Part shown: one piece after another, positions 17,297 through 25,351 of the stretch
How positions within the stretch are numbered: position 1 is the stretch's first letter
Layout: each line of letters starts with the position of its first letter
Origin: Haloferax sp046557615
GTDB taxonomy: Archaea > Halobacteriota > Halobacteria > Halobacteriales > Haloferacaceae
Direction: 5' to 3'
DNA: 64,000 nucleotides
Assembly: GCF_046557615.1 (NCBI RefSeq)
Contig: NZ_JBKIII010000001.1
Coordinates: 620,001 to 684,000, forward strand
Notes under the pieces: model-generated
What the model saw: the letters and a program-made list of their open reading frames with translations, nothing else
What the model was told of the DNA's origin: nothing
Database searches by the model: none
Translations under genes and position numbers: made by a program

Positions 17297-17983
17297 CTAC
17301 GGTTCTTGTCTCTCGTCTCGGTATCTGGGTTGTGGCCCGTCGAGTGCCGTCAGGTATTCGTTGAGGAGCGTCGGGAAGGCCCGTCCGCGAAGGTTTCGAA
17401 GCCCGAAGTCGGCCGCCCAACTGATGATGCCTGTGTCTTCGGTGACGACGCCCGCGTTCAACTCGCGGGCGAGAATGAGCAAGTCGAAGTCTTCGCGTGA
17501 GTCGAGTACGCCCTGTCTGAGCGCGCCGCGATAGTCGTCGCGGAGGTCCGAAATCACCTTGTCCACCTCGCTCATCTTCGCTCCGCCGTCTGCCTGTCGC
17601 TTCGACTCTTCTGCTTTTCGGACGGCTTTTTCGGAGACTCGGAGCCCTCGGTTGACGCGTTCAGACATCTCGTCGATGAATCGATAGACGATTTCCGCGG
17701 GGATGTACACCTCGAAGCGGTCGGGGTGTTTCTTGATGACCCACGTGTCGAGTTTGCCGAGTACTTCGTCCGAAACCCCACGTTCACGAAGGATTTGGAC
17801 GAGTTCGTCCGCGATAGAAGGCGGCATATAACACGAGATGTTCAGGTCGAGTCGGGCGGCCGCAATCGTATCGAGTAGGCGTTCGACGGCTTCTTCGAAG
17901 TTCTCGTCGTCGTCTCTGATTTCCTCGGTGAGAAAAAGGGAGGTGTCGAGCACGAACCGCTGTTTCAAAGGGTACTCGGCCAT
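17297..17983 (-). CDS. HARP-type RNA-free ribonuclease P (PIN domain)
   Basis: A 228-residue protein formerly called RNA ligase partner and now known as Homologue of Aquifex RNase P. HARPs are protein-only enzymes that cut the 5' leader from pre-tRNA. The PIN-type metallonuclease begins RFVLDTSLF (Asp13). Further acidic residues lie in DSREDFDLLILARELNAGVV and TEDTGIISWAAD. A charged helical protrusion (about 115-150, SERVNRGLRVSEKAVRKAEE) is inserted as in HARP. The same organism also has RNA-based RNase P proteins (33422 and 34716), so HARP is probably an auxiliary activity. Confidence 0.9.
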   Translation of the reverse strand: MAEYPLKQRFVLDTSLFLTEEIRDDDENFEEAVERLLDTIAAARLDLNISCYMPPSIADELVQILRERGVSDEVLGKLDTWVIKKHPDRFEVYIPAEIVYRFIDEMSERVNRGLRVSEKAVRKAEESKRQADGGAKMSEVDKVISDLRDDYRGALRQGVLDSREDFDLLILARELNAGVVTEDTGIISWAADFGLRNLRGRAFPTLLNEYLTALDGPQPRYRDERQEP

Positions 17984-18090
17984 CGAATGGGTGTTTGTAG
18001 CCAGAGGATATGACGTTTCCCCGTGTTCTGGCGCTCTTCGTGTCGAATTTCCAAGAATCGGCGTGAGAAAAGCGCGGTCAGAAAGACGAA

Positions 18091-19257
18091 TTAGAAGAGT
18101 GGGTCGAGCGCCTCGGCACCCGAGTGGACGAGTTCGTCGAGTGCCGTGCCACTGGTCTCTTGCTTGGCGAGCATATTTCGCTGGGCCTCGATTGCGACGG
18201 CTTGGAGGTTCTTGACGCGTGGGACGCTGTAGACACCCGAGAGGAGGACCACCGCGCCGAGGAAGTCAGAGTTGACAGGGTAGTCGCCGCCGCGGATTTC
18301 CATCGTTCCGGTCTCTTCTTCGAGCCACGTCCGGGCGCGTTCGATTCCACGGCGGGAAATCACGCTCGGCGGTCCAGCGACGATGACGAGTCCGCGCTCA
18401 GTGCTGCCGATGTCGCAGGGGAGCGTGAGGCGGCCAAGTGCCGCACGGCGAACGAGACTGGTCACGCGATTGGTCGAATCGCCACTATCGTCTTCGACGG
18501 GGTCGCTAGTGAGTCGAGAGAGTAGGCCGCGTTTCCGGCGGTCGATTTCGACCGAGGCGTATCCAATCGTGGAGATGCCGCCGGTACTGAGGGTGTTGAT
18601 GATTTCGGAGGCATCGACGACGGATTCCGCGACTGCACCAGGCTCGGAGACCTCGCCAGCACCGAAGAGAATCCCGAGACGGCGAGCGAGTTCTTCGTTG
18701 AGGTCGCGGTAGCCGGATTCGACAGACTCGCCAGTCTTGCGCCACGCATCGTTGTCGAACAGGAGAAGGTTGTCAACCTCTTTGACGAACGTCTGGAGCG
18801 AGCGAGCGGCGTTGAGTGTGTAGATACCGCCTTCGTCGCTTGCCGGGAGGACGCCGAGGCCGTAGACGGGTTCAGTGTAGATGTTGCTGAGTTCGCGCGC
18901 GATGACGGGTGCGCCGCCGGAACCAGTTCCGCCGCCGAGTCCGGCGACGACCATGAAGGCGTCAATCTCGTGGATGGGGAAGTTGTCCACCATGGCGAGG
19001 ATGTCACCGACGTCTTCGGCGGTCACGTCTGCACCGAGCGAGTTGTCGGCACCGACGCCGTGGCCCTTGACGCGGGCGAGACCAACGAGTACTTGCCGGG
19101 ACTCGGGGATATTTCGGAGTCCCTTGAGGTCTGCACGCGCCGAGTTGACCGCAATCGTGTCGACGATGTAGCCGGTTCGGGTTCGCCGGTCGTACTCGAT
19201 GAGCGAATCGACTATCTTGCCGCCTGCCTGTCCAACGCCGATGAGTGCGAGTTTCAT
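18091..19257 (-). CDS. cetZ: CetZ/FtsZ3-type tubulin-superfamily GTPase
   Basis: A 388-residue cytoskeletal GTPase of the CetZ group, whose studied members control cell shape and motility in Haloferax rather than division. The N-terminal nucleotide-binding start is MKLALIGVGQAGGKIVDSL. The tubulin signature GGGTGSG lies at residues 108-114. A T7-like region NNLLLFDN-type (VDNLLLFDNDAWR) follows. The C-terminal domain is complete. The start is set by a Shine-Dalgarno-like GGAGGAG 5-6 nt before ATG 19257. A TATA-like element near 19315-19323 implies a leader of about 30 nt, unlike the leaderless neighbours. Which CetZ paralogue this is cannot be decided. Confidence 0.93.
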   Translation of the reverse strand: MKLALIGVGQAGGKIVDSLIEYDRRTRTGYIVDTIAVNSARADLKGLRNIPESRQVLVGLARVKGHGVGADNSLGADVTAEDVGDILAMVDNFPIHEIDAFMVVAGLGGGTGSGGAPVIARELSNIYTEPVYGLGVLPASDEGGIYTLNAARSLQTFVKEVDNLLLFDNDAWRKTGESVESGYRDLNEELARRLGILFGAGEVSEPGAVAESVVDASEIINTLSTGGISTIGYASVEIDRRKRGLLSRLTSDPVEDDSGDSTNRVTSLVRRAALGRLTLPCDIGSTERGLVIVAGPPSVISRRGIERARTWLEEETGTMEIRGGDYPVNSDFLGAVVLLSGVYSVPRVKNLQAVAIEAQRNMLAKQETSGTALDELVHSGAEALDPLF

Positions 19258-19339
19258 ATTGTACTCCTCCGAGAAATTCATTCCATACAACGTGTTTACT
19301 CGGCATTGGTATGGCGTGTATAACTGGCTCAGAAACCGG

Positions 19340-20677
19340 TTAGACGGAGGATGAGGAATTCGGACTCTCGTCGGCAGAACCACCATCTGTCGCCTGTGTT
19401 GACTGCTCGCCGAGCGATTCGCAGGCGAGTTCGCCGACGACAGAGAGTACGTTACTCGGTTGGACGACAGTCCCTCGCTCGCGGAGACGGTTGTAGACCG
19501 CGGCACCGTCGTCGCCCGCGTAGTTTCGCTCCGAGAATGGTCGTTCTTCGACGAGAACCAGACGGTCGGCCGACAGCGCGGCTTTGAGGTTCGAGAGGTT
19601 CCCGTCGCCAACTTCGACGTCGGCGACGACACACACGTCTGCGGCGTCGATTTGCGAGCGAACCGCGCTCTGTGCGGCGTCATCGACGGGTGCATACGGT
19701 GGGACGGTTACGAGGTCGGCACCGACGCGCCGCGCCGCTTCGGTGTCCGTATCACCTTCGTTGAGCGCGCCCGCAGAGAGGCCATAGCCTGCCGCCGAGA
19801 GGACGTGCAGTGTTCGTGCTGCGGTTCCGCCGCCACCGATGACGTGAACCCGACCGCTTCCTTCGGTCGTCGGGTCGGGAAGGGCGGTGACGTACACCGA
19901 CCCGGTCACTGGGTGGCGCGAGACGATTGCTTCGGCATCGAAAGCCGACCGAAGGTTCGATTCGGTGAGGACAGTTGCGGGGTCGCCCGCGGAGAGAACT
20001 TCGCCACCCGAGAGGAGGACCAACACGTCGCAGTAGTGCGCCGCGAGGTTCAGGTCGTGAATCGCGGCTATCGCAGTCGTTCCGTCGCCAACGAGGTCAG
20101 TGACGAGTTCGAGCGTTCGGACCTGGTGGTTGATGTCGAGGCTGGCGGTCGGTTCGTCGAGGAGGAGAACGGGCGTCTCCTGTGCGAGTGCGCGAGCGAT
20201 GAGGGCACGCTGGCGCTCACCACCGCTGACTTCGTTGATTGGGCGTTCGGCGAGTCGTGAGACCGCAGTTCGGTCCAGCGCCGATTCGACTGCGTTCTCG
20301 TCGGCGTCCGACCAGCCATCGAACCGGCCTCGATGCGGTGTGCGGCCCATTTTGACGACTTCGCGCACCGGGAAGTCGAAGGTGACTTCGGTCGTCTGCG
20401 GCACGGTTGCGACCACTCGACTGGTCGCTTTCGAAGAGAGCGTGTGGATGTTCTGTCCGGCGATGGTGACCGACCCACGAGCCGGGGAGAGCGCGCCGTT
20501 GAGTGTTCTGAGAAGGGTCGTCTTTCCCGCGCCGTTCGGGCCGATGAGGCCGACGAAGGTTCCCTCGTCGATAGACAGCGAGATGCCATCGAGGATATCG
20601 TGGCCGCCGAGCGAGACGGCAACATCGTCGAGTTCGATTGCCGCAGGCGCATCGAACGGCCCTTCGTGGTCACTCAT
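19340..20677 (-). CDS. btuD: Cobalamin-type ABC transporter ATP-binding protein with C-terminal extension
   Basis: A 445-residue ATPase of the BtuCD/FecCE importer family. Residues 1-260 hold a complete ABC domain: Walker A GPNGAGKTT (about 45-53), signature VSGGERQRA, Walker B VLLLDEPTASLD and the H-loop AAIHDLNL. Residues about 275-420 form a second, Rossmann-like domain beginning VHVIGGGGTAARTL, absent from bacterial BtuD. The ATG overlaps the permease stop (ATGA), so the two are coupled. Together with the binding protein divergent at 21829 it forms a complete importer. Cobalamin is the likely substrate from family and haloarchaeal annotation; a siderophore or haem cannot be excluded. Confidence 0.9.
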   Translation of the reverse strand: MSDHEGPFDAPAAIELDDVAVSLGGHDILDGISLSIDEGTFVGLIGPNGAGKTTLLRTLNGALSPARGSVTIAGQNIHTLSSKATSRVVATVPQTTEVTFDFPVREVVKMGRTPHRGRFDGWSDADENAVESALDRTAVSRLAERPINEVSGGERQRALIARALAQETPVLLLDEPTASLDINHQVRTLELVTDLVGDGTTAIAAIHDLNLAAHYCDVLVLLSGGEVLSAGDPATVLTESNLRSAFDAEAIVSRHPVTGSVYVTALPDPTTEGSGRVHVIGGGGTAARTLHVLSAAGYGLSAGALNEGDTDTEAARRVGADLVTVPPYAPVDDAAQSAVRSQIDAADVCVVADVEVGDGNLSNLKAALSADRLVLVEERPFSERNYAGDDGAAVYNRLRERGTVVQPSNVLSVVGELACESLGEQSTQATDGGSADESPNSSSSV

Positions 20678-21768
20678 GGCGAGCGTACCTCCCGCGTCCG
20701 GAGCAGATAGAGGAAGAAGGGCGCGCCGAGTGCCGCCGTGACGACGCCAACGGGGATTTCGGCGGCCCCCGACCGTGCGATGGTGTCGGTGATGACGAGG
20801 AACGACGCACCCGCGAGGGCCGAGGTCGGGAGGAGAATTCGATGGTCTGGGCCGACGATGAGCCGGAGGATGTGCGGGACGACCAGACCGACGAAGCCAA
20901 TCACCCCCGAGACGGCGACTGCCGCGGCGGTGACGAGACTGGCGGTTGCAAGGAGGAGTCGCTTGGTTCGTTCGACTTCGATGCCGAGCGCGTGCGCGTC
21001 TTCTTCGCCGAGGAGGAGGACGTTCAAGTCGCGTGCGTGGACGAGGAGAACGAAGAGCGGAAGCGGCAACACGAGTACCAGCAAGCCCACTTCGTCCCAC
21101 GTCGCCCCCGAGAGGTGACCCATGAGCCAAAAGACGACCTGTCTGAGACTTTCGCCCGCTTGCAGGAGCATGAACGAGATGACCGCACCAAGGAAGGTCT
21201 GGACCGCGACGCCAGCGAGAAGAAGCGTCGCAACCGGCGTTCTGCCACCTTCGGTTGCGAGCGAATAGACGACGAATGCGGTCACGATAGCCGACGCGAA
21301 CGCCGCACCTTGCAGGCCGAACGGGAAGGATATCGAGAGGGCAATCGTCGCAACCGCGCCGACGGCCGCGCCCGAAGAGACGCCGACGATAGAGGGGTCG
21401 GCCATCGGATTTCTGAAAAAGCCCTGCATGACGACGCCTGCGGTTGCGAGAGCGACTCCAACGAGCGCGGCGAGGAGGATACGAGGAAGGCGCACAGACG
21501 AGACGATAATCCGCGACGAGTCTGGAACCGTCGCGGCGAAGACAGACGTGTACTCGATGCTCGGGGCCGGAACAGGGCCGAGGAGGGGGAAGACGATTGC
21601 GCCGCGAAGCGAGACGCCGACGGGGACGACGAGTGCATCGAGCAGTATCGCGGCGACGGTGCGCGGCGGGATAGCGACGTGGCCGATTCCGGCACTTACC
21701 ACGACTACAGCGGCTAAAAGCGCCGTCAAACCGGCTGTCCACGTCACCGCTCGCGTCCGTATGTTCAT
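20674..21768 (-). CDS. btuC: Cobalamin-type ABC transporter permease
   Basis: A 364-residue FecCD-family permease with about ten membrane helices. Typical blocks are VRLPRILLAALVGVALATAG, GFFRNPMADPSIVGVSSGAA and the cytoplasmic coupling segment GPDHRILLPTSALAGA. ATG 21768 is preferred to the in-frame ATG 21789. The palindromic TATA box at 21794-21803 is centred 30.5 nt upstream of 21768, exactly mirroring the distance to btuF. ATG 21789 would lie upstream of the expected transcription start. It is coupled to btuD by an ATGA overlap. Confidence 0.9.
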   Translation of the reverse strand: MNIRTRAVTWTAGLTALLAAVVVVSAGIGHVAIPPRTVAAILLDALVVPVGVSLRGAIVFPLLGPVPAPSIEYTSVFAATVPDSSRIIVSSVRLPRILLAALVGVALATAGVVMQGFFRNPMADPSIVGVSSGAAVGAVATIALSISFPFGLQGAAFASAIVTAFVVYSLATEGGRTPVATLLLAGVAVQTFLGAVISFMLLQAGESLRQVVFWLMGHLSGATWDEVGLLVLVLPLPLFVLLVHARDLNVLLLGEEDAHALGIEVERTKRLLLATASLVTAAAVAVSGVIGFVGLVVPHILRLIVGPDHRILLPTSALAGASFLVITDTIARSGAAEIPVGVVTAALGAPFFLYLLRTREVRSP

Positions 21769-21793
21769 CGAACACAACCGCGCTTTCATTAGG

Positions 21794-21803
21794 TAAATAT
21801 TTA
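21794..21803. promoter_or_regulatory. Perfectly palindromic TATA box shared by divergent btuCD and btuF
   Basis: taaatattta reads identically on both strands. Its centre (21798.5) is 30.5 nt from ATG 21768 (btuC, minus) and 30.5 nt from ATG 21829 (btuF, plus). It is the only A/T element in the 60-nt gap, so one TBP site apparently serves both transcripts. Confidence 0.7.
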
Positions 21804-21828
21804 TTGAACTAGCGTGGAGGCGACAGGT

Positions 21829-22932
21829 ATGTTCAAACGATTTGTGGCAGTCCTCCTCGCCGCCACAGTGATACTCTCTGCCGCACCGATGCCAGTCGCG
21901 GCAACAGCACAGGCAGACCAGTGTACGTTCCCGATGACGTTTACCGACGCCACGGGAACTGAAGTCACGATTAGTGAAGACCCCGAACGCATCGTGACGA
22001 CGAACCCGAGCGCCGCCCAGACGATGTGGGAGATTGGCGCGCAGGACGAAGTCGTCGGCCTCTCACAGTACGCGCTGTACCTCGACGGCGCGAGCAAGAA
22101 GACGAACGTCTCCGGGTCGGGCGGTGTGAACGTCGAAGCAGTCATCGGACTCGAACCGGACCTCGTACTCGTTCCGAACACGACGTACGTCACCGAACCC
22201 GACAAGATTCAGCAACTCCGTGGTGCAGGTTTGACCGTCGCCGTCTTCGAATCCGGTGACTCTCTCACGGGCGTCGCGGACAAAGTCGAACGCGTCGGCA
22301 ACATCACCGGCAACTGTGAGGCCGGTGCCGAACGTGCCGACGAGATGCGAACCTCGATTGCGAACATGGAGCGCGCACTCGAAGGTGTGGAGCAACCGGT
22401 CGGTCTCAACGCCTTCTTCGGCTACACCTCCGGCAGCGGGACGTTCATCTCCGAAGTGATGACGAACGCCGGACTCCGAAACGGCGCGGCAGAAGCCAAT
22501 ATCACCGGCTTCGGCCAAATTAACGAGGAACTCGTCGTGACGATGGACCCCGAGTACATCGTCGTCCCATCGCACGCACCGATTCCGAGCGGCCCGGCCT
22601 ACAACAGCACGACGGCGATTCAGGAAGGCAACGTCATCGTCGTTGATGCGAACAACCTCCAGCAACCCGCTCCGCGCGCAATCGACGCCTCCGAGGCGAT
22701 TCTGGAAGCAGTCCACCCCGACGCATACGAGCGATATCAGCAGTTGCAGAACGAGTCAGAGACGACGAGCGATGCAACGACTGAAGCCGAGACGATGACC
22801 GACGAACAGACCACAGAATCGATGCCGACGACTGACGCGTCGGAGACGACCGAGGGGGCGGCACCCGGATTCGGTCTCGTTGTTTCCCTCGTCGCGCTCG
22901 CGGCAGTCGCATTCCTCGCCCGCCGTCAATAA
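21829..22932 (+). CDS. btuF: Cobalamin-type ABC substrate-binding protein, PGF-CTERM anchored
   Basis: A 367-residue class III solute-binding protein. A signal peptide (about residues 1-28, MFKRFVAVLLAATVILSAAP) leads to a two-lobed binding domain with the BtuF/FhuD pattern ERIVTTNPSAAQTMWEIGA and VIGLEPDLVLVP. A Thr/Ser/Glu-rich linker (about 305-343) leads to a PGF-CTERM tail: APGFG, a hydrophobic helix and a terminal RRQ. In haloarchaea such tails are processed by archaeosortase ArtA and exchanged for a lipid anchor, replacing the bacterial lipoprotein Cys. The protein delivers its ligand to BtuCD. ATG 21829 is 30 nt from the shared TATA box. Confidence 0.92.
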   Translation: MFKRFVAVLLAATVILSAAPMPVAATAQADQCTFPMTFTDATGTEVTISEDPERIVTTNPSAAQTMWEIGAQDEVVGLSQYALYLDGASKKTNVSGSGGVNVEAVIGLEPDLVLVPNTTYVTEPDKIQQLRGAGLTVAVFESGDSLTGVADKVERVGNITGNCEAGAERADEMRTSIANMERALEGVEQPVGLNAFFGYTSGSGTFISEVMTNAGLRNGAAEANITGFGQINEELVVTMDPEYIVVPSHAPIPSGPAYNSTTAIQEGNVIVVDANNLQQPAPRAIDASEAILEAVHPDAYERYQQLQNESETTSDATTEAETMTDEQTTESMPTTDASETTEGAAPGFGLVVSLVALAAVAFLARRQ

Positions 22933-22977
22933 CCAGCCGCTCGATTTTTCTTCGCGTCGGTCGCACAGACCACAACC

Positions 22978-22985
22978 GTATTACC
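22978..22985 (+). promoter_or_regulatory. TATA box of srp19
   Basis: gtattacc is centred about 27 nt before ATG 23008, the leaderless spacing. Confidence 0.45.
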
Positions 22986-23007
22986 GTCGGGTTGCCGAAA
23001 CACACGC

Positions 23008-23286
23008 ATGGTCGAGAACGTCATCTACCCCGCGTACCTCGATGCCGAATGCTCGCGCAGCGAGGGCCGACGGGTTGCAGCGGACCTCGCGGTCGAAGAA
23101 CCGACCGTGGACGAGATTGCGAAAGCCGTCAAGCAAGTTGGCTACGATGCGGTTATCGAGCGCGACAAGCGCTACTCCCGCGAGTTCGAAACTCGTGGGC
23201 GCGTACTCGTGAATAACTCCGACGACGCGACGAAGAACGACATCGTACAGGCAGTCGCCGCCTACGTCGGCATCCTGCGGGACTGA
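23008..23286 (+). CDS. srp19: Signal recognition particle 19 kDa protein
   Basis: A 92-residue archaeal SRP19, which binds helices 6 and 8 of 7S RNA so that SRP54 can join the particle. The family start VIYPAYLDAECSRSEGRRVA and the later RVLVNN segment are clear, and the length is typical. Its stop overlaps the Gar1 start by one base (TGATG), so the two RNA-binding proteins are co-translated. The 7S RNA gene itself is not in this window. Confidence 0.95.
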   Translation: MVENVIYPAYLDAECSRSEGRRVAADLAVEEPTVDEIAKAVKQVGYDAVIERDKRYSREFETRGRVLVNNSDDATKNDIVQAVAAYVGILRD

Positions 23287-23510
23287 TGCAACGCATTGGC
23301 ACCGTCTCACGGACGGCACAAGGACTCGCAATCGTCCGTCTCGACGACGAAACGCACCCGGATATCGGTACGATGGTCATCGACGAATCGCTCTCGACTG
23401 TCGGACGAGTCGTGGACGTGTTCGGGCCGGTCGAGCGCCCCTACGTAGCGATTACGCCGACTGACGGCACGCCCGCCCGCCTCGTCGGGACGAAACTCTA
23501 CGCCCGATAA
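23286..23510 (+). CDS. gar1: H/ACA ribonucleoprotein subunit Gar1
   Basis: A 74-residue small beta-barrel protein of the Gar1/Naf1 family (IGTVSRTAQGLAIVRLDDE, VGRVVDVFGPVERPYVAI). In archaeal H/ACA RNPs Gar1 contacts Cbf5 and stimulates pseudouridylation of rRNA. VFGPVxxPY is the family hallmark. Its coupling to srp19 by a 1-nt overlap is a known archaeal arrangement. The Gly/Arg tails of the eukaryotic protein are absent, as expected. Confidence 0.93.
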   Translation: MQRIGTVSRTAQGLAIVRLDDETHPDIGTMVIDESLSTVGRVVDVFGPVERPYVAITPTDGTPARLVGTKLYAR

Positions 23511-23551
23511 CAAGCGCAATCCCCATAGCCCTCGGGTCGAAAGCCCCGCAC

Positions 23552-24523
23552 ATGACACGTCGCGCCTATCGAGGTGTTGCCCTCATCGCCCTCATCTTCC
23601 TCGTCGTCCAAGTCGGCGCACTCGCTCTCGTTCCGACGTTCTTCGAACAGGGGTACCAGACCGTCGAAGACCCCACGGACCCGACGAATAGCCTCCTCTA
23701 CATCGGGGCGATTATCGGCATGACCGCGTTCATGCTCGCCGCGTTCAAGTACGACCTCGACCAGTTGATTCGACTGCTCATCGTCTTCACCAGCGGTGTC
23801 CTCGCGTGGTACGTCTTCGCCGCCATTCTCCCCAACACGCTCGCGGCAATCGCCCTCTCAGGTGCCGTCGCGCTCGCACTCTTGGTCTATCCCGAGTGGT
23901 ACGTCATCGACGTTGCTGGCGCGCTCATGGGCGCTGGCGCGGCCGGACTGTTTGGCATCAGTTTTGGCCTCCTTCCAGCACTCGTCCTGCTCTCGATTCT
24001 CGCCGTCTACGACGCCATCAGCGTCTACAAGACCAAGCACATGCTCGACCTCGCCGAGGGCGTCATGGACCTTCGCATCCCCGTCGTCCTCGTCATTCCG
24101 ACGACGCTCTCGTACTCCCTTCTGGACGAGGACTTCTCGAAGGACGCGAACGACATCGGCGACGAAGAAGAAGGCGAACGTGACGACGCCGAGAGTGAGG
24201 AGAAAGACCCCGCCGACCGCGACGCCTTCTTTATCGGCCTCGGCGACGCCGTGATGCCGACGGTGATGGTCGCATCTGCCGCGTTCTTCTCGCCCGCCGC
24301 GTCCCTCGGAATCGCGTCGCTTCCCGCGCTCAACCTGCCCGCACTGCTCGCCATGGTCGGGACGTTCCTCGGCCTCGGCGCACTCATGTGGGCCGTGATG
24401 AAGGGTCGCGCACACGCTGGTCTGCCGCTCCTCAACGGTGGCGCAATCGGCGGCTATCTCGTTGGGTCGATTATTTCGGGCGTGCCAATCGTGGCGGCGC
24501 TCGGACTCGCACCGTATCTGTAG
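23552..24523 (+). CDS. Presenilin-family intramembrane aspartyl protease
   Basis: A 323-residue membrane protein with about nine hydrophobic segments. The two catalytic aspartates of presenilin and signal-peptide-peptidase homologues are present: Asp154 in AVYDAISVYK and Asp232 in GLGD. The PxL-type motif AGLPLLNGG (about 289-297) follows near the C-terminus. An acidic loop (about 192-222) separates the halves, as in the archaeal PSH enzymes. It should cut transmembrane peptides within the bilayer; substrates are unknown. It starts 41 bp after gar1. Confidence 0.92.
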   Translation: MTRRAYRGVALIALIFLVVQVGALALVPTFFEQGYQTVEDPTDPTNSLLYIGAIIGMTAFMLAAFKYDLDQLIRLLIVFTSGVLAWYVFAAILPNTLAAIALSGAVALALLVYPEWYVIDVAGALMGAGAAGLFGISFGLLPALVLLSILAVYDAISVYKTKHMLDLAEGVMDLRIPVVLVIPTTLSYSLLDEDFSKDANDIGDEEEGERDDAESEEKDPADRDAFFIGLGDAVMPTVMVASAAFFSPAASLGIASLPALNLPALLAMVGTFLGLGALMWAVMKGRAHAGLPLLNGGAIGGYLVGSIISGVPIVAALGLAPYL

Positions 24524-24539
24524 AATTCGTCTTTTCTCT

Positions 24540-25019
24540 CTACTCGTCGTTCGCACCCTCACGGACGCGAACCGCCATCCCCGTCTCGAAGTCGAGCATC
24601 GCGTCCGCAGAGAGTTCCGCGCGGCCGACACCGAGGAGTTCCGAGTCGGGGCCGACGATGACCACTTCGTCGCCGGGGCGAACGTCTGGGCTGACGTCGG
24701 TCACGAACTTGGCGAACGCGTTCTTCCCGTCGCTGACGAACGGAATCGACTCGTCGCCGACGTGGACACGATAGACTGGTTCGTCGAGTCTCTCGACGAG
24801 TTGTCGGCCACCGGCGATACCGAGGGTGAATCGGCCGTCGGTGCCGTAGGAGGTCACGCGCTCGCCTTCGACGTAGACCTGTCGCGGGCGACCACTTCGA
24901 GAGCGTGAGAGTTCGATTTCGCTATCTGGCGGAAAGAGCGCATCGCCTGTGCCTTTCCCGAATTGGTAGTCGGCGACCACGCGAAGGTCGGCGAGGTCAG
25001 TGGCGTCAGTGTTGGTCAT
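24540..25019 (-). CDS. PUA domain protein
   Basis: A 159-residue protein with a C-terminal PUA domain of about 80 residues (SDGKNAFAKFVTDVSPDVRP, GDEVVIVGPDSELLGVGRAE). PUA domains bind structured RNA and occur in tRNA/rRNA modification enzymes, including archaeosine-related proteins. The N-terminal 75 residues (DLRVVADYQFGKGTGDALFP) resemble the Tgt-associated C2-type domain, so a role in tRNA modification is plausible but unproven. ATG 25019 is supported by a TATA-like element about 25 nt upstream. It converges on the presenilin gene. Confidence 0.8.
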   Translation of the reverse strand: MTNTDATDLADLRVVADYQFGKGTGDALFPPDSEIELSRSRSGRPRQVYVEGERVTSYGTDGRFTLGIAGGRQLVERLDEPVYRVHVGDESIPFVSDGKNAFAKFVTDVSPDVRPGDEVVIVGPDSELLGVGRAELSADAMLDFETGMAVRVREGANDE

Positions 25020-25108
25020 ACCCCAGTGTATCAACTACCGGCTAAAGTGGGTCGCGGTCCTGAACGAGGGGTTGAGATTATATCACACACTCAGATACAA
25101 CGGAAAGT

Positions 25109-25115
25109 CATAAGT
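25109..25115 (+). promoter_or_regulatory. TATA box of the small gene at 25139
   Basis: cataagt is centred 27 nt before ATG 25139, which supports expression of a very small gene. Confidence 0.45.
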
Positions 25116-25138
25116 CTGGGAGAGACGGTTTTCCGGTA

Positions 25139-25306
25139 ATGACTGCCGATATGCGTCTCGCTGCACTCGGAACCGCGCTGCTTCTCGTGAGTAGCGCGAT
25201 TCTGGTGCAGACCTCCATCGACGGGCGATTGCCCGTCGTTCTCGCCGCGCTCGCCTCAGTTGGGGCCGTCGCGGCCGTCTTCCGAGCATCTTCACAAGCG
25301 AGCTGA
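25139..25306 (+). CDS. Small two-helix membrane protein (55 aa)
   Basis: A 55-residue reading frame from ATG 25139 to TGA 25304-25306 encodes MTADMRLAALGTALLLVSSA, a short polar turn around SIDGRLP, and a second hydrophobic segment ending in FRASSQAS. It looks like a membrane hairpin. Support comes from a TATA box at exact leaderless spacing, a codon third-position G/C bias like the neighbours, and no competing gene on either strand. Function unknown. Confidence 0.65.
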   Translation: MTADMRLAALGTALLLVSSAILVQTSIDGRLPVVLAALASVGAVAAVFRASSQAS

Positions 25307-25320
25307 GAGTTCTTGCCAAA

Positions 25321-25329
25321 TTACATATA
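25321..25329 (+). promoter_or_regulatory. TATA box of the membrane protein gene at 25352
   Basis: ttacatata is centred 27 nt upstream of ATG 25352. Confidence 0.5.
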
Positions 25330-25351
25330 GCGACAACAACACATTCGGGGT

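Noticed and set aside
19258..19695. A long N-terminal extension of cetZ
   Set aside because: The CetZ protein starts at MKLALIGVG, preceded by GGAGGAG. The extension has a composition and codon use unlike coding DNA here.
21769..21789. ATG 21789 as the btuC start
   Set aside because: It would lie only about 10 nt from the centre of the palindromic TATA box, upstream of the expected transcription start.
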